Source: Gemmatimonadota bacterium
GTDB taxonomy: Bacteria; Gemmatimonadota; Gemmatimonadetes; Gemmatimonadales; Gemmatimonadaceae
NCBI GenBank assembly: GCA_021299375.1
Contig: JAJTGR010000052.1
Span: forward strand, 40,385-104,384
Length of the DNA stretch: 64,000 nt
Direction: 5' to 3'
Below are positions 1 through 11,018 of this stretch, in pieces. Below the pieces are notes generated by a model, which made no database searches, was not told the origin of the DNA, and saw only the letters and a list, made by a program, of their open reading frames with translations. The stretch's first letter is position 1; each line of letters begins with the position of its first letter. The translations under genes were made by a program, and so were the position numbers.

Positions 1-293
1 TCGTGGAGACGGACATGCGGGCGCACTGCAACCCCACGCGCATGGCCAGCATCGCCAGCCTCGCCGAGCGCCTGGCGAGGCGCCTGGCGGCGTGCTGTCC
101 CGCGTGCCGTGCACCTGGGTGGGGACGCGTGGCGACGACGCCGGGCCTTGCCTGCGGTTGGTGCGGCACCCCCACGGCGCTCGTTCTCGAAGAGACGTGG
201 GGCTGCACCTGCTGCCGCCACCGGGAGGGGCACCCGCGTGCGGATGGCCGCCGCACTGCGGACCCTGGCCAGTGTCCGTCGTGCAACCCTTGA
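1..293 (+). CDS. DUF6671 family protein, C-terminal part (5' end outside window)
   Basis: The reading frame is open from the window edge to a TGA at 291-293, so this is the tail of a longer gene. The 96 visible residues begin with ETDMRAHCNPTRM. They then carry four cysteine pairs (CPAC, CGWC, CTCC, CPSC) in a zinc-ribbon arrangement and end in CNP. From memory this matches the C-terminal half of the DUF6671 family, proteins of roughly 280 residues with no established function. The ribbons suggest zinc binding, which is inference. The N-terminal domain cannot be seen, and the overlapping frames here are shadows. Confidence 0.75.
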   Translation, partial: VETDMRAHCNPTRMASIASLAERLARRLAACCPACRAPGWGRVATTPGLACGWCGTPTALVLEETWGCTCCRHREGHPRADGRRTADPGQCPSCNP

Positions 294-368
294 GGTGCAC
301 GGACGGACGCGGTTGGCGTGGTCGGCGGGGACACCTCGCGTCGGCAACCCACCGGGAGCCCACCGGGC

Positions 369-2459
369 TCACGCCTTCGACAACAGGGGAATGAGCAGCA
401 GCGCCACGATGTTGATGATCTTGATCAGCGGGTTGATGGCCGGGCCGGCCGTATCCTTGTAGGGGTCACCCACCGTATCGCCGGTGACGGCCGCCTTGTG
501 GGCGTCGCTTCCTTTGCCGCCGTGATGCCCTTCCTCGATGTACTTCTTCGCGTTGTCCCACGCGCCACCGCCGGTGCACATGGAGATGGCGACGAAGAGC
601 CCCGTCACGATCGTGCCCATGAGCAGCCCGCCCAGCGCTGCGCCGCCGAGCAGAAGCCCCACGATCGCGGGAATCACGAGCGGCAGCATCGAGGGCAGGA
701 TCATCTCGCGGATGGCCGCCCTGGTCAGCAGGTCCACGGCGCGGTCGTACTGCGGCTTCTGTGTGCCCGTCATGATGCCGGGCAGCTCGCGGAACTGACG
801 GCGGACCTCCTCCACCACGGCACCGGCGGCCCGTCCCACGGCCTGCATGGCCGAGGCGCCGAACAGGTAGGGGATCATGCCGCCCACCAGCAGGCCGATC
901 ACGACCTTCGGATCGTCGATGGAGAAATTCACCGGCGCGCCGAGGTGGGTGCCCAGCCGGCTGCTGTAGTCGGCAAAGAGCACCAGGGCCGCGAGTCCCG
1001 CCGAGCCGATGGCATAGCCCTTGGTCACGGCCTTGGTGGTATTGCCCACGGCATCGAGGGCGTCGGTGGTCTTGCGGATCTCGGGGCCGAGGTGGCTCAT
1101 CTCGGCGATCCCGCCAGCGTTGTCGGTGATGGGGCCGTAGGCGTCGAGCGCCACGATCATGCCCGCCATGGACAGCATGGACGTGGCGGCAATGGCCACG
1201 CCGTACAGCCCGGCGATCTGGTAGCAGGCATAGATGGCGATGGCCACCGCAAGCACCGGCGCCGCCGTGGACCGCATGGACACCGCGAGACCGGCGATGA
1301 CGTTGGTGCCGTGCCCCGTCTCCGATGCCTTCGCGATCTGCCGTACGGGGCCGTACTCGGTGGCCGTGTAGAACTCGGTGATCAGCACCATCGCCGCGGT
1401 GAGCGCGAGGCCGACCAACGCGCAGAGGAGCAGGTTGGTGGCCTGATCGCCGGGGAACATGGCCCGCGTGACGAAGAAGAACGCCGCCGCGGCGAGTACG
1501 CCGGACACGATCAGCCCGCGGTACAGCGCGTTCATGATCTTGCCGCCGGGCTTCACGTTCACGAAAAACGTGCCGACGATGGACGCGGGAATGGAGACGG
1601 CGCCGAGCACCAGCGGATAGAGTACGCCGGTGTGGCCATACGTCGACCAGGACAGGCCGGCCACCAGCATGGCGGCGATCACCGTGACCGCATACGTCTC
1701 GAAGAGGTCGGCCGCCATGCCGGCGCAGTCGCCGACGTTGTCGCCCACGTTGTCGGCAATCACGGCCGGGTTGCGCGGGTCGTCCTCCGGGATGCCGGCC
1801 TCTACCTTGCCCACGAGGTCCGCGCCCACATCGGCCCCCTTGGTGAAGATGCCGCCGCCAAGGCGAGCGAAGATCGAGATGAGCGACGAGCCGAAGGCGA
1901 GGCCGACCAGCGGCTCGAGGGCACGGGTGACCGCCGTTTCGTCGGTGCCGCCGCCCAGGGTCACGTAATAGAAGCCGGCGACGCCAAGCAGGCCGAGGCC
2001 GACCACAAGCATGCCGGTGATGGCGCCGCCCTTGAACGAGACGTTCAGCGCTGCGTTGAGGCCGACGGTAGCCGCCTGCGCCGTCCGGGAGTTGGCGCGC
2101 ACCGACACGTACATGCCGATGAAACCGGCCACGCCCGACAGAACCGCCCCGAGGGCGAAGCCGATGGCCGTCAGCCAGCTGCCCAGCCCGACGCCAACCG
2201 CGAGGAACAGCACCACCCCCACGGCAGCAATGGTGGTGTATTGACGCTTCAGGTAGGCATCGGCGCCTTCCTGGATGGCGCTGGCGATCTGCTGCATGCG
2301 GTCGTTGCCGGCGGGCTGGGCGACGATCCAGCGGGCCGACACGATGCCGTACCCAATGGCCACCGCGGCGCAGCCAAGGGCGAGTATGAGGGCGTACTGT
2401 TCGAGCACGAGAGAGGGGATGGAAGGAACGACGCGTCCGGACTGTCGAAACGTCACCAT
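369..2459 (-). CDS. hppA: Membrane-bound proton-translocating pyrophosphatase, K+-independent type
   Basis: A 696-residue integral membrane enzyme that hydrolyses pyrophosphate and pumps H+ across the membrane. About 16 hydrophobic segments are visible. The pyrophosphate-binding region lies at about residues 205-255 ([11 protein letters not shown], then the [12 protein letters not shown] motif), and a second acidic motif [12 protein letters not shown] is at about 439-450. The [10 protein letters not shown] motif at about 472-481 has Lys and Thr where K+-dependent enzymes have Ala and Gly. By family knowledge this makes it a K+-independent H+ pump. Length is normal. ATG at 2459 is used, although a GTG a few codons inside would also precede the first membrane segment. 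The gene stands alone and is divergent from the S15 peptidase. Confidence 0.96.
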   Translation of the reverse strand: MVTFRQSGRVVPSIPSLVLEQYALILALGCAAVAIGYGIVSARWIVAQPAGNDRMQQIASAIQEGADAYLKRQYTTIAAVGVVLFLAVGVGLGSWLTAIGFALGAVLSGVAGFIGMYVSVRANSRTAQAATVGLNAALNVSFKGGAITGMLVVGLGLLGVAGFYYVTLGGGTDETAVTRALEPLVGLAFGSSLISIFARLGGGIFTKGADVGADLVGKVEAGIPEDDPRNPAVIADNVGDNVGDCAGMAADLFETYAVTVIAAMLVAGLSWSTYGHTGVLYPLVLGAVSIPASIVGTFFVNVKPGGKIMNALYRGLIVSGVLAAAAFFFVTRAMFPGDQATNLLLCALVGLALTAAMVLITEFYTATEYGPVRQIAKASETGHGTNVIAGLAVSMRSTAAPVLAVAIAIYACYQIAGLYGVAIAATSMLSMAGMIVALDAYGPITDNAGGIAEMSHLGPEIRKTTDALDAVGNTTKAVTKGYAIGSAGLAALVLFADYSSRLGTHLGAPVNFSIDDPKVVIGLLVGGMIPYLFGASAMQAVGRAAGAVVEEVRRQFRELPGIMTGTQKPQYDRAVDLLTRAAIREMILPSMLPLVIPAIVGLLLGGAALGGLLMGTIVTGLFVAISMCTGGGAWDNAKKYIEEGHHGGKGSDAHKAAVTGDTVGDPYKDTAGPAINPLIKIINIVALLLIPLLSKA

Positions 2460-2543
2460 TCGTCCCTGATATTGCCAGCGTGTCCCTGGTACGGGCGCAC
2501 CGGTCGGCTTGTCCGTCGCGGTGCGGCTCGGCAGCTTCCCGGC

Positions 2544-4424
2544 ATGATCACACCCGCGTACCTCCCTCGTTTCGGAGCGGTCGCCCTCCTGGCACTGCTC
2601 GCCTCAGGCTGCCGCCGTGCGGCCCCGGCGGCTCCGGCTGCGGTAGCGCCGCTGCCATCCCCCTACGTCATCACCGACGGCCAGTCGCAGGTCGTGGCGG
2701 CTTTCGCCGATACCGCGATGTGGATTCGCGAACGCCTCTGGGTGGAGACCGCGTTCGACTCCGACTTCGATGGCAGGCCCGATCGCGTCCATGTCGACGT
2801 GACGCGCCCGGGGCCCACGGCCACGGGGCTCAAGGTGCCGGTGGTGTACGAAACGAGCCCGTATTTCGCCGGGACACTGGGCGACGCGCCGGTGTTCTGG
2901 CCCGTGAAGCAGGAGCTGGGTGATGCGTCACCGTCGCGCACGCTGGGCATGGGGGTGCCCTTCAACGCCAACCGCACGCGCATCAGCACCTCGCACGTGC
3001 GCACCTGGGTGCCGCGCGGCTTCGCCGTGGTGCACTCCGAGTCGCCGGGAACCGGGCTCAGTCAGGGGTGCGTCACCATCGGTGGCGAGAATGAGTCGCT
3101 CGCACCTAAGGCCGTGATCGACTGGTTGAACGGGCGCGCCAAGGGCTACACCACCGTCGACGGCACCGAGGAAGTGCGCGCGACGTGGTCGACAGGCAAG
3201 GTCGGCATGACCGGCACGTCGTTCAACGGCACGCTGCCGATTGCCGCCGCCACCACCGGTGTGAAGGGGCTCGAGGCCATCATCCCGGTGTCGCCCAACA
3301 ACTCGTACTACCGCTACTACCGCGACAACGGGCTCGTACGCAGCCCCGGCGGCTACCTCGGCGAAGATGTGGATGTGCTGTACGATTTCGTGCAGAGTGG
3401 CAACCCCGCCACGCGCGCGCTGTGCAATGCGCGGGTCCGCGATGCGAATATTACGCCGGGCATCGATCGCCGCACGGGCGACCTGAGCGACTTCTGGACC
3501 AAGCGCGACTACATCCTGCAGGCCAAGGGCATCAAGGCAGCGATGCTCACGGCGCACGGCTTCAACGACTGGAACGTGATGCCGGCGCACACGGCGATCA
3601 TGGCCGAGGCGGTGCGGGCGAACGGCGTACCGGTGCAGATGTACTGGCATCAGGGCGGGCATGGTGGCGAGCCGCCGCTGGCCATGATGAACAAGTGGTT
3701 CACGCGCTACCTGCTCGGTGTGCGCAATGGCGTGGAGAACGACCCCAAGTCGTTCGTCGTACGTGAAGGCGCGAACCGGCAGCAGCCCACGGCCTACGCG
3801 GCCTATCCGCATCCGCAGGCGGCGCCGGTCACCGTGTATCCCACGGCCGGCGGGGCGCGGCGCGGCGGGCTGGCGTTGGACAAGCCGGCCGGGTCGGGCA
3901 CCGAGTCGCTCACCGACGATGTGAACGTCACGGGGGCGCAGCTGGCCCTGGCCGAGGCGTCGCCCAATCGGCTGCTGTATGCCACGCCGGAGCTGGTGGC
4001 GCCGGTACACCTGTCGGGCACCGCGCGCGTCACGGTGCGCGTGGCGTCGAGCAAGGCGGCGGCCAATCTGTCGGTGTGGCTGGTGGAGCTGCCGTGGCCC
4101 GCCAACGCGAGCGGCCCCATGAACCCCAACGGCATCATCACGCGGGGCTGGGCCGATCCGCAGAACGCGAAGTCGCTGCACACGAGCGAGCCGCTGGTGC
4201 CCGGGCAGCCGGTCACGGTGACGTTCGACCTCGAACCCGACGACCAGATCATCCCCGCGGGCAAGCGTATTGGCCTGATGATCATGTCGAGCGACAGGGA
4301 CTTCACGCTCTGGCCGGCGCCGGGCACGGTGCTCACGGTCGATTTGGGCGGCACGTCGCTCACGTTGCCGGTGGTGGAGGGGCGCGCGGCGCTGGTGCGG
4401 GCACTGGGGGCGGCGGCGCGGTGA
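2544..4424 (+). CDS. S15 family X-Pro dipeptidyl-peptidase-like lipoprotein
   Basis: A 626-residue exported serine hydrolase. The N-terminus is a lipoprotein signal peptide (LLALLASGC), so it should be anchored in the cell envelope. The alpha/beta-hydrolase core has the nucleophile elbow GMTGTSFNG with Ser at about residue 226, and a candidate catalytic His in HQGGHGG at about 370. The C-terminal third is a jelly-roll of the PepX_C type. The family cleaves X-Pro dipeptides from peptide N-termini, though some members are acyl or cocaine esterases. The reading frame stays open far upstream, but ATG 2544 is chosen because the signal peptide starts there. Its TGA overlaps the GTG of the next gene. 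Confidence 0.9.
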   Translation: MITPAYLPRFGAVALLALLASGCRRAAPAAPAAVAPLPSPYVITDGQSQVVAAFADTAMWIRERLWVETAFDSDFDGRPDRVHVDVTRPGPTATGLKVPVVYETSPYFAGTLGDAPVFWPVKQELGDASPSRTLGMGVPFNANRTRISTSHVRTWVPRGFAVVHSESPGTGLSQGCVTIGGENESLAPKAVIDWLNGRAKGYTTVDGTEEVRATWSTGKVGMTGTSFNGTLPIAAATTGVKGLEAIIPVSPNNSYYRYYRDNGLVRSPGGYLGEDVDVLYDFVQSGNPATRALCNARVRDANITPGIDRRTGDLSDFWTKRDYILQAKGIKAAMLTAHGFNDWNVMPAHTAIMAEAVRANGVPVQMYWHQGGHGGEPPLAMMNKWFTRYLLGVRNGVENDPKSFVVREGANRQQPTAYAAYPHPQAAPVTVYPTAGGARRGGLALDKPAGSGTESLTDDVNVTGAQLALAEASPNRLLYATPELVAPVHLSGTARVTVRVASSKAAANLSVWLVELPWPANASGPMNPNGIITRGWADPQNAKSLHTSEPLVPGQPVTVTFDLEPDDQIIPAGKRIGLMIMSSDRDFTLWPAPGTVLTVDLGGTSLTLPVVEGRAALVRALGAAAR

Positions 4425-5368
4425 CGGCGGCTGCGTCGCGACGATCGTGGCGACGGTCGTCGCGGCGGTTGTCGCAGCGGTCGTCGCGGTCGTCGACTTG
4501 GTTGGTCCACATCGCGCTGCGGTGTGGGCTGTCGGCCGGCTCTGTCGTCGCGGCGCAGCGTGCGGACGCGCAAGTCGCAGGCGCCCAGCGCTACCCCGCC
4601 GCGATCGAAGGATGCTGGGAGGCGGACCGGGCGCTCATGGCGCAGTTGGTCGACCTTTCGGACGATCGCGCCTCCCGCCTGCTGATCCTGTCGCCCGGCG
4701 GTGGCGTGGGGCGGCCGTTGTTGCCGCTCCGCGAGGCGCAACTGATGTGGGAGCCGGCCAGCGTCTGGTCAGTGACGGGCGATTCAGTGCATCTGCGGGT
4801 GTTTACCGGGCTGGTGGGGTGGGACGCGCGGCTTACCTCCTCTCCCGGCGGCGACCGGCTGCAGGGGCGCGCGCACTACCTCTCCGACGCCATCGTGCGC
4901 GGGCGGGCGCCGGATTCGGAGTCGCTGTCGCTGAGGCGCGTACTGTGCAACCCGACCTGGCGACGCCCTGATACCAGCGCCTCGTTCGCGGCGCGGCGAG
5001 AGGGCACGGTGTGGTTCGCGTCGCAGGTCACGCGTGCGGCTGTGCTGAACTCATCGGTCGCCCTGCCGCAACAACTTCGCCGGGTCGACGTGCTCGGCGA
5101 GTACGAGGAGAACGCGGGCTGGGAGCCGCTGGTCCGGCGCGTGACCCAGGCGGCCGAGCCGGTGGTGCTGGTCAGTGCGGTCATCGAGGCGGATGGCCGG
5201 ATTCATCCGTCCACGGTGAATGTGCGCACGGCCTCGGCGTCGATGACCAGCGTACCCCGGGCCGCGGTGGCGGCGCTGCTGCGCCAGGTACGCTTCACGC
5301 CGGCCCAGCGCAACGGCGAGTCGGTGGGGGTGCTGGCGCTGCTGACCATGGAACTGACACCACCGTAA
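4421..5368 (+). CDS. Exported protein with TonB C-terminal-like domain
   Basis: The GTG at 4421 overlaps the stop of the S15 gene (GTGA), implying translational coupling. The first 25 residues are a low-complexity Arg/Ser run encoded by GTCGTCGCGG-type simple repeats. A hydrophobic segment ending near AQRADAQ then looks like a signal peptide, so a TTG start at 4502 is possible. The last 90 residues (VLVSAVIEADGRI, RFTPAQRNGE, MELTPP) look like the beta-alpha-beta TonB_C fold of energy-transducer proteins. No Pro-rich linker or clear membrane anchor is visible. Function is therefore unknown, and a TonB role is inference only. Confidence 0.72.
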   Translation: MTAAASRRSWRRSSRRLSQRSSRSSTWLVHIALRCGLSAGSVVAAQRADAQVAGAQRYPAAIEGCWEADRALMAQLVDLSDDRASRLLILSPGGGVGRPLLPLREAQLMWEPASVWSVTGDSVHLRVFTGLVGWDARLTSSPGGDRLQGRAHYLSDAIVRGRAPDSESLSLRRVLCNPTWRRPDTSASFAARREGTVWFASQVTRAAVLNSSVALPQQLRRVDVLGEYEENAGWEPLVRRVTQAAEPVVLVSAVIEADGRIHPSTVNVRTASASMTSVPRAAVAALLRQVRFTPAQRNGESVGVLALLTMELTPP

Positions 5369-5464
5369 GGCATGCGGCGGCGATCGGCGCCGCCCGGCGG
5401 TGTAGATTGCAAGGCGCTGTCGCCTCGTTCGGGCGCGGCTCCTCGCCTCCCTGGAGAACTCCGC

Positions 5465-7360
5465 ATGACGCGGGCCTGGTCCCTTTCGCTGCTCACCCTC
5501 GTTGCCGCCGGCTGTGCCAGTGCCGGCGCGACCCGTCCCGCACCCGAGTCGCCGGCCCCCGCGCCGAGCGCACCCGTCGCGCCCACCATGCGCCCCACGG
5601 TGTCCGACCCGCGCGATCGCGCGCGGTGGGCCGACTCCGTGCTGGCCACACTCTCGCTCCGGCAGAAGGTGGGCCAGATGGTGTGGGTGTGGACCCTCGG
5701 CGACTACACCGCCGTCGACGCGCCGGTCTACGCCACCATCGAGCGCCAGATCCGCGACCTCGAACTGGGCGGCATCATCGTCTCGGTGGGCGGGCCGATG
5801 GACATCGCCACCAAGGTGAACGCCCTCCAGCGTGCGGCGCGCCTGCCGCTGCTGGTGGGCGCCGACCTCGAGACTGGCGCGGCATTCCGTGCCCGCGGCG
5901 GCTGGTTCCTTCCCAACGCCATCGAACTCGGTGGCGCCACGTCGTTCCCCTACCAGATGGGCATCGGCGCTACGCGGGACACGGCGCTGGCCTACGAGAT
6001 GGGACGTGTGACGGCCGTCGAGGGACGCGCGATGGGCATCCACATGGCGTTCGCGCCGGTGCTGGATGTGAACAACAACCCCAAGAACCCCGTCATCAGC
6101 GGGCGCTCGTTCGGCGAGGACGCCACGCTCGTGTCGCGCATGGGCACGGCGCTCATGCGCGGCATCCAGGACCACGGCATGCTCGCCACCGGCAAGCACT
6201 TCCCGGGGCACGGCGATACCGAGCAGAACTCGCACCTCGAGCTCTCGCGCGTGAACGTGTCGCGCGCGCGCCTCGACAGCGTGGAGCTCAAGCCGTTCCA
6301 GGCCGCCATCGACGCCGGCTTGCGCGGTATGATGACCTTTCACGGCGACCTGCCGGCGCTCGACACCACGCGGACCGCTGCCACGCTCAGCCGCGCGGTG
6401 ATGACCGACCTGCTGCGCCGCGACATGCGCTTCAGCGGCTTGCTCGTCACCGACGCGCTCGACATGAACGGCGTGCTTGGCAACCTCACCATGGCCGAAG
6501 CCACCGTGCGCGCCGTGGAAGCCGGCAACGACGTGCTCCTCATGCCCACCGATGCCAAGGTGTCCATTCAGGCGGTGGTCGACGCCGTGGCCGCCGGCCG
6601 CCTCACCGAGGCGCGCATCAACGAATCGGTACACAAGCTGCTGCTGGCCAAGCACGAGTTCGGGCTCAACACCAATCGCTTCGTGGATGTGGAGGGTGTG
6701 CGTACCCGCGTCGGCACCGCCGACAACCTGGCGCCGGCGCGGGCGGCGGCCGAGAAGGCCATCACGCTGGTGCGCGACTCGCTGTCGCTGGTGCCGCTCA
6801 AGCTGCCGCGTGAGGCCCGGGTGGTGAGCATCACGGTGTCGTCGCGGGTGGACCTGAGCGCGGGGCGCGGCTTGGACGCCGAACTGCGCAGCAGCTTTCC
6901 GCGCCTGCTCTCGCTGACGCTCACGCCGGAGGTAGTGGCCGAGGCCACCGCCGGCGCGGCGGCGGGTAATGCGGGCGGCTATCGCATCACGCCCGATCCG
7001 GCCATTCTGCCGGCCTCAGTGGAGAACGCGCTGAACATCGCCAAGGGCGCCGATGTGGTGATCGTGTCGAGCTATATCGGGGCGGCCACCAATACCGCGA
7101 GCATGGTGCCCACCAAGGGGCTGCCGGAGCTACTCAACGGGCTACGGGCGGCGAACACCAAGGTGGTGCTGGTGAGCTTCAGTAATCCGTACCTGCAGCT
7201 CGGGCTGCCGCTCACCGAAGCGCACCTCATCGCCTGGAGCCCGTGGACGATGTCGCAGCGGGCGGCCGGGCGGGCGCTGGTAGGCAAGGCGCCGATCACC
7301 GGGCGCCTGCCGATCACGCTGCCGGGTATCGCGCCCTTCGGCGCAGGGATCACGCGCTGA
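5465..7360 (+). CDS. Glycoside hydrolase family 3 lipoprotein (NagZ-like beta-N-acetylhexosaminidase)
   Basis: A 631-residue exported enzyme with lipoprotein signal LLTLVAAGC. The GH3 (beta/alpha)8 domain carries the NagZ-type loop KHFPGHGDT at about residue 245 and the nucleophile segment VTDALDMNG with Asp at about 330. A C-terminal GH3_C-like alpha/beta domain follows (about 440-631). Family members with KHFPGHGDT usually remove beta-1,4-linked GlcNAc from peptidoglycan fragments or glycans. ATG 5465 starts the signal peptide and follows a GGAGAA ribosome-binding site. Exact substrate is not readable from the sequence. Confidence 0.92.
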   Translation: MTRAWSLSLLTLVAAGCASAGATRPAPESPAPAPSAPVAPTMRPTVSDPRDRARWADSVLATLSLRQKVGQMVWVWTLGDYTAVDAPVYATIERQIRDLELGGIIVSVGGPMDIATKVNALQRAARLPLLVGADLETGAAFRARGGWFLPNAIELGGATSFPYQMGIGATRDTALAYEMGRVTAVEGRAMGIHMAFAPVLDVNNNPKNPVISGRSFGEDATLVSRMGTALMRGIQDHGMLATGKHFPGHGDTEQNSHLELSRVNVSRARLDSVELKPFQAAIDAGLRGMMTFHGDLPALDTTRTAATLSRAVMTDLLRRDMRFSGLLVTDALDMNGVLGNLTMAEATVRAVEAGNDVLLMPTDAKVSIQAVVDAVAAGRLTEARINESVHKLLLAKHEFGLNTNRFVDVEGVRTRVGTADNLAPARAAAEKAITLVRDSLSLVPLKLPREARVVSITVSSRVDLSAGRGLDAELRSSFPRLLSLTLTPEVVAEATAGAAAGNAGGYRITPDPAILPASVENALNIAKGADVVIVSSYIGAATNTASMVPTKGLPELLNGLRAANTKVVLVSFSNPYLQLGLPLTEAHLIAWSPWTMSQRAAGRALVGKAPITGRLPITLPGIAPFGAGITR

Positions 7361-7395
7361 GCAGGCGTTTCCTCCAACCGATCACAGATCACCTC

Positions 7396-7767
7396 ATGAC
7401 GTCACGTCTCCGTTCCGCCGTGGTGGCCGCCGCGCTGGCGGCACCTGTCGCACTTGTGGCACAGCGTGCCATCGACCTCACCGGCACCTGGGCCTTTGCC
7501 GTCGTCACCGAGAACGGGACGGGCACACCCACGGTCACCATCAAGCAGCAGGGCGACTCGCTCAGCGGCACCTACGAGTCGGGACGCATGGGCATCATTC
7601 CCTTCAAGGGCACCGTCAAGGACTCGACGTTCACCTTCGCGCTGAACACCGGCGGTGGCGCGACGCTCACCTTCACGGGGGTGCTGGTGAACGCCAACAG
7701 CGTAAAGGGGGACGTCGACTTCGGCGGGCAGGGGGGCGCGACGTTCACGGGGGAGCGCAAGAGATAA
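7396..7767 (+). CDS. Small exported protein, beta-rich, unknown function
   Basis: A 123-residue protein. A Sec-type signal peptide (AAALAAPVALVAQ) is followed by a domain beginning IDLTGTWAFAV with alternating hydrophobic and Gly/Thr residues (GDSLSGTYES, FKGTVKDSTF, FTGVLVNANS). The pattern suggests a small beta-barrel or sandwich. Similar short GTW-starting proteins are common among secreted bacterial proteins, often beside hydrolases, but have no assigned role. The start is 36 bases after the GH3 stop, so it probably belongs to the same transcript. A long palindrome follows its stop. Confidence 0.75.
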   Translation: MTSRLRSAVVAAALAAPVALVAQRAIDLTGTWAFAVVTENGTGTPTVTIKQQGDSLSGTYESGRMGIIPFKGTVKDSTFTFALNTGGGATLTFTGVLVNANSVKGDVDFGGQGGATFTGERKR

Positions 7768-7790
7768 GCGCCGACCGGGTGCTCGTGGAG

Positions 7791-7933
7791 GGCGCCGTGG
7801 GTGGGTGTCGTTTGGGAGAGAGCCATGCCGTCAGGGCATACTCCGGGAGGCGTCGCCTGACGACCGCCCGATCGTATGCGGAGTAGGCCCTGAAGCAAGA
7901 GTCTCTTCCCAAACGACACCCACCCACGGCGCC
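7791..7933. repeat. 143-bp imperfect palindrome between convergent genes
   Basis: The outer arms 7791-7817 and 7907-7933 are perfect 27-bp inverted copies (GGCGCCGTGG... against ...CCACGGCGCC). An inner pair, 7831-7845 and 7879-7893, matches at 14 of 15 positions. Almost the whole segment can fold into one branched hairpin. It lies between the stop at 7767 and the convergent stop at 7950. It could act as a bidirectional terminator or mRNA-end stabiliser, or be a small mobile palindromic element. It carries no coding signal I trust. Confidence 0.85.
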
Positions 7934-7949
7934 CCGCGCGAGTCCCGCG

Positions 7950-10900
7950 TTACGGCTGCAGCAGCGGCAGCACGCTGAAGGTCTGGGCCGGCCCGATCGG
8001 GGTCACGGTGGTGCCGGTCCGCCTGCTGAGTCGGGCGGTGTAGGTGCCGTTGGGCACGCGCTGGGCCTGGCCGCCGCGCAGGAAGGCCGCGATGCCGCCA
8101 CCAGCACCACCGCCAAAGCCGCCGCCGGGCGCGCCGCCCGCCGGCACGCAGGGCTGCAGGGCGTTCTGGGCCGGACGCGGGGCGCCCGCCGCGCTGTCCG
8201 CCTGCTGGCCCATCTGCGCCGGCATCTGCCCGCCAAACTGCTGGCGCATGCGGCGCATCTGGGCGCTGTCCGGCGGCGTGGGATCGCCGTTGAGGTTCCA
8301 CGCGAAGCGCTTGAGCCCAGGGCTGCGCTCCAGCTCACAGGTACGCCACGCCTTGCCGGTGTTGTCGCTGATCGTGAGCACCAGCTTGGTGTCGGCAGGC
8401 AGCGAGTCCTTCACGTGGTACGTGATCCACGCGCCGACGGGCGGGTTGGGGGTGCTGTAGTTCCCGCTGATGGCCAGCACGCCGGCGGCGCCCGCGGGCG
8501 CGAGTCCGCCCGGCGTGAAGCTGTACGCATGGCGCAGCGGGAACAGCCGCGCTTCCTCGGCCAGCGTGGTGGCCGACAGGTCGCGCAGGGCGGTGTAGTC
8601 GTCGAGCACGTAGAAGCCGCGGCCGAACGTCGCCATGACCAGGTCGTTTTCGCGCTTCTGGATGGTGAGGTCGCGCACCTGTGTGACCGGCATGCCGCCG
8701 CGCAGGGACACATACGAGGCACCGCCATCCACGCTGGTGAACAGCCCGAACTCGGTGCCGACGAACAGCAGGTCACTGTTCACGTGGTCCTGGGCCACCG
8801 CCCACACGTTGTGCTTCGCGGGCAGGTTGGCGGTGATGTTCGTCCACGTGCGCCCGCGGTCGGTGGACTTCACGATGTACGGGGCGTAGTCGCCGCGCTG
8901 CCAGTTGTTGAGCGTCACGAACACGGTGTTGGCGTCGCGCGGGGACGCCAGCACATCGCTCACGTACGTCCACTGCGGCACGCCCGGGAAGCGCTCGATG
9001 CGCCGCCACGTCTTGCCGGCGTCCTCGCTCACCTGCACGAGGCCGTCGTCGGTGCCCACCCAGAGCAGCCCTTCCATGACCGGGGACTCGTCGATGGCCA
9101 CGATGTTGGACAGATCCGTGGTCGAGACGTTGAGCGCCACCGATCCACGCGGCCAGACCTTGCCCATGATGGGGAGCGTGTCGCGATTGAGGGTGCGCGA
9201 GAGGTCGGGGCTGATGCGCGTCCACGTGTCGCCACGATCATCGGTGCGGTACACGAACTGGCTGGCGAAGTACATGCGCGCCGGGTTGTGCGGGCTGAGC
9301 ACGAACGGCGCGTCCCAGTTGGTGCGGTCGCGCACGCGCGGTGTTGCTGCCGTGGAGTCACGACGCGGCGCACCGCCGGTGGTGTCCGGAACCCCGGCCC
9401 CGCTTTCGTCGCCACCGAACGCCGCCGTGGTGGGCCGGATGCTCTGCCCGCGCCCGGTGCGCAGGTCGAAGCGGCTCAGCCCCCCGTTCTGCGACTCGCC
9501 GTAGAAGATGTGCTGGTCTTCCATGTCGCCGCGCGCCTGGAAGCCGTCGCCACCCACGATGTTGAACCAGTCGCTGTTGCGGATGCCCCACGTGTTCGTG
9601 GTGCGCGAGGGGCCGCACTGCGAGAAGTTGTCCTGCGTGCCGCCGCACACGAAGTAGAACGGCTTGGCGTTGTTGATGCCCACCCGGTAGTACTGCGTGA
9701 TGGGCAGCGTGGCGTGGAATTTCCACGTCTCCCCGGCATCGTAGGTCTCGTACAGGCCGCCGTCGTTGCCGAGCAGGATGTGGTTCTGGTCGACCGGGTC
9801 GAAGGCCATGGCATGATGATCCACGTGCACGCCGCGATTCTCCCAGCCGGTGTTGGACCACGTGGCGCCGCCATCGGTGCTGCGCGACAGGTTGGTGCCC
9901 ACTTCGTACATGGTGCCCACGCGGTGCGGGTCGAGGAACAGCTCGCTGTAGTACTGCCCGAGTCCGTTCGTGAACCACTGCGCCATGGCGGCGCGGGCGC
10001 TGTCCTGCGGGGCGCCAGCGCGAACGCCACCGGCACCGCCGGCACCTGCACCACCGCCGCCAGGACCGCGCGCGACCTGTGCGTTCTTGCCGAAGCGCGT
10101 CCACGTGGCGCCGTCGTCCACCGAGCGATAGAGCCCCGACTGGTTGTTGCCGGCTTCGATGAACGCGAACACCTGCGTCGGCGACACGCGCGTCTCGATG
10201 GCGAGGCCGGCGCGCCCCACGTCACCGGTGGGCAGGCCGCCCGCCAGCTTCGTCCAGCTCTTGCCGCCGTCCACCGACTTGTGAATGCCTCCCTCGGGGC
10301 TGCCGCCGATAGCCTGCCCCACGTGCCGCCGCCGCGGATAGGCCGCCGCGTACAGCACGTCGGGGTTCTTGGCATCGAGCACGAGGTCGGTGATGCCGGT
10401 GTTGTCGCTGATGAACAGGCTGCGCGACCAGGTCCTGCCGCCGTCAGTGGTCTTGTACACGCCGCGCTCGCCCCCCGCCGAAAAGAGCGGGCCCTGCGCC
10501 GCCACGTACACCACATCGGAGTTGCGGGGGTCGATCACGATCTGGCCGATGTGCTCCGACTGCTCGAGCCCCACGCGCGCCCATCTCCTGCCGGCATCGG
10601 TGCTCTTGTACACGCCGTCACCGAAATGCGCGCTGCGCTGGCTGTGGTTCTCGCCGGTGCCCAGCCAGAGCACGTTGTTGTTCTTCGGGTCGATCCGGAT
10701 GCAGCACAGGTTGTGCGCGCCGTAACTGTCGAAGATGGGCGTGAACGACGCCCCGCGATTGGTGGTCTTCCACACGCCGCCGAAGGCCGAGGCGATGTAC
10801 CACGTGCTGGGGTTGGTCGGGTCGATGGCGATATCGGCGATGCGTCCGGTCACCAGCCCCGGCCCCAGCGGGCGGATCTGGATGGCGTTGAGCACCGAGG

Positions 10901-11018
10901 CCGGGATCGCCGGTGTCGGTGCGGGCGCCGCCTTCTTCGGAGCCTTCTGGGCGGGCAGCCACGCCGGCAGCAACAGCGCACCGGCGAGCAGGGGGGAGAG
11001 TCGAAGGGACGGTCGCAT
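7950..11018 (-). CDS. Large secreted Asp-box (BNR/VPS10-like) beta-propeller protein
   Basis: A 1022-residue exported protein with Sec signal [10 protein letters not shown]. Many Asp-box motifs of the form S/T-x-D-x-G-x-T/S-W are visible ([48 protein letters not shown]). They form the tandem propellers of the sortilin/BNR glycosyl-hydrolase-like superfamily. The C-terminal 200 residues are a beta-sandwich tail with a Gly/Ala-rich insert. Relatives are often annotated glycosyl hydrolase or VPS10 protein, but no GH74 catalytic assignment can be made here. ATG 11018 overlaps the upstream gene's TGA (ATGA). Confidence 0.9.
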   Translation of the reverse strand: MRPSLRLSPLLAGALLLPAWLPAQKAPKKAAPAPTPAIPASVLNAIQIRPLGPGLVTGRIADIAIDPTNPSTWYIASAFGGVWKTTNRGASFTPIFDSYGAHNLCCIRIDPKNNNVLWLGTGENHSQRSAHFGDGVYKSTDAGRRWARVGLEQSEHIGQIVIDPRNSDVVYVAAQGPLFSAGGERGVYKTTDGGRTWSRSLFISDNTGITDLVLDAKNPDVLYAAAYPRRRHVGQAIGGSPEGGIHKSVDGGKSWTKLAGGLPTGDVGRAGLAIETRVSPTQVFAFIEAGNNQSGLYRSVDDGATWTRFGKNAQVARGPGGGGAGAGGAGGVRAGAPQDSARAAMAQWFTNGLGQYYSELFLDPHRVGTMYEVGTNLSRSTDGGATWSNTGWENRGVHVDHHAMAFDPVDQNHILLGNDGGLYETYDAGETWKFHATLPITQYYRVGINNAKPFYFVCGGTQDNFSQCGPSRTTNTWGIRNSDWFNIVGGDGFQARGDMEDQHIFYGESQNGGLSRFDLRTGRGQSIRPTTAAFGGDESGAGVPDTTGGAPRRDSTAATPRVRDRTNWDAPFVLSPHNPARMYFASQFVYRTDDRGDTWTRISPDLSRTLNRDTLPIMGKVWPRGSVALNVSTTDLSNIVAIDESPVMEGLLWVGTDDGLVQVSEDAGKTWRRIERFPGVPQWTYVSDVLASPRDANTVFVTLNNWQRGDYAPYIVKSTDRGRTWTNITANLPAKHNVWAVAQDHVNSDLLFVGTEFGLFTSVDGGASYVSLRGGMPVTQVRDLTIQKRENDLVMATFGRGFYVLDDYTALRDLSATTLAEEARLFPLRHAYSFTPGGLAPAGAAGVLAISGNYSTPNPPVGAWITYHVKDSLPADTKLVLTISDNTGKAWRTCELERSPGLKRFAWNLNGDPTPPDSAQMRRMRQQFGGQMPAQMGQQADSAAGAPRPAQNALQPCVPAGGAPGGGFGGGAGGGIAAFLRGGQAQRVPNGTYTARLSRRTGTTVTPIGPAQTFSVLPLLQP

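Noticed and set aside
318-2543. Plus-strand extension of the S15 peptidase to a 1368-residue protein
   Set aside because: The extension is antisense to the pyrophosphatase. The lipoprotein signal at 2544 marks the true start.
5051-6655. 534-residue minus-strand His-rich open frame
   Set aside because: Antisense to the GH3 gene. Its His/Arg-rich composition is typical of shadow frames.
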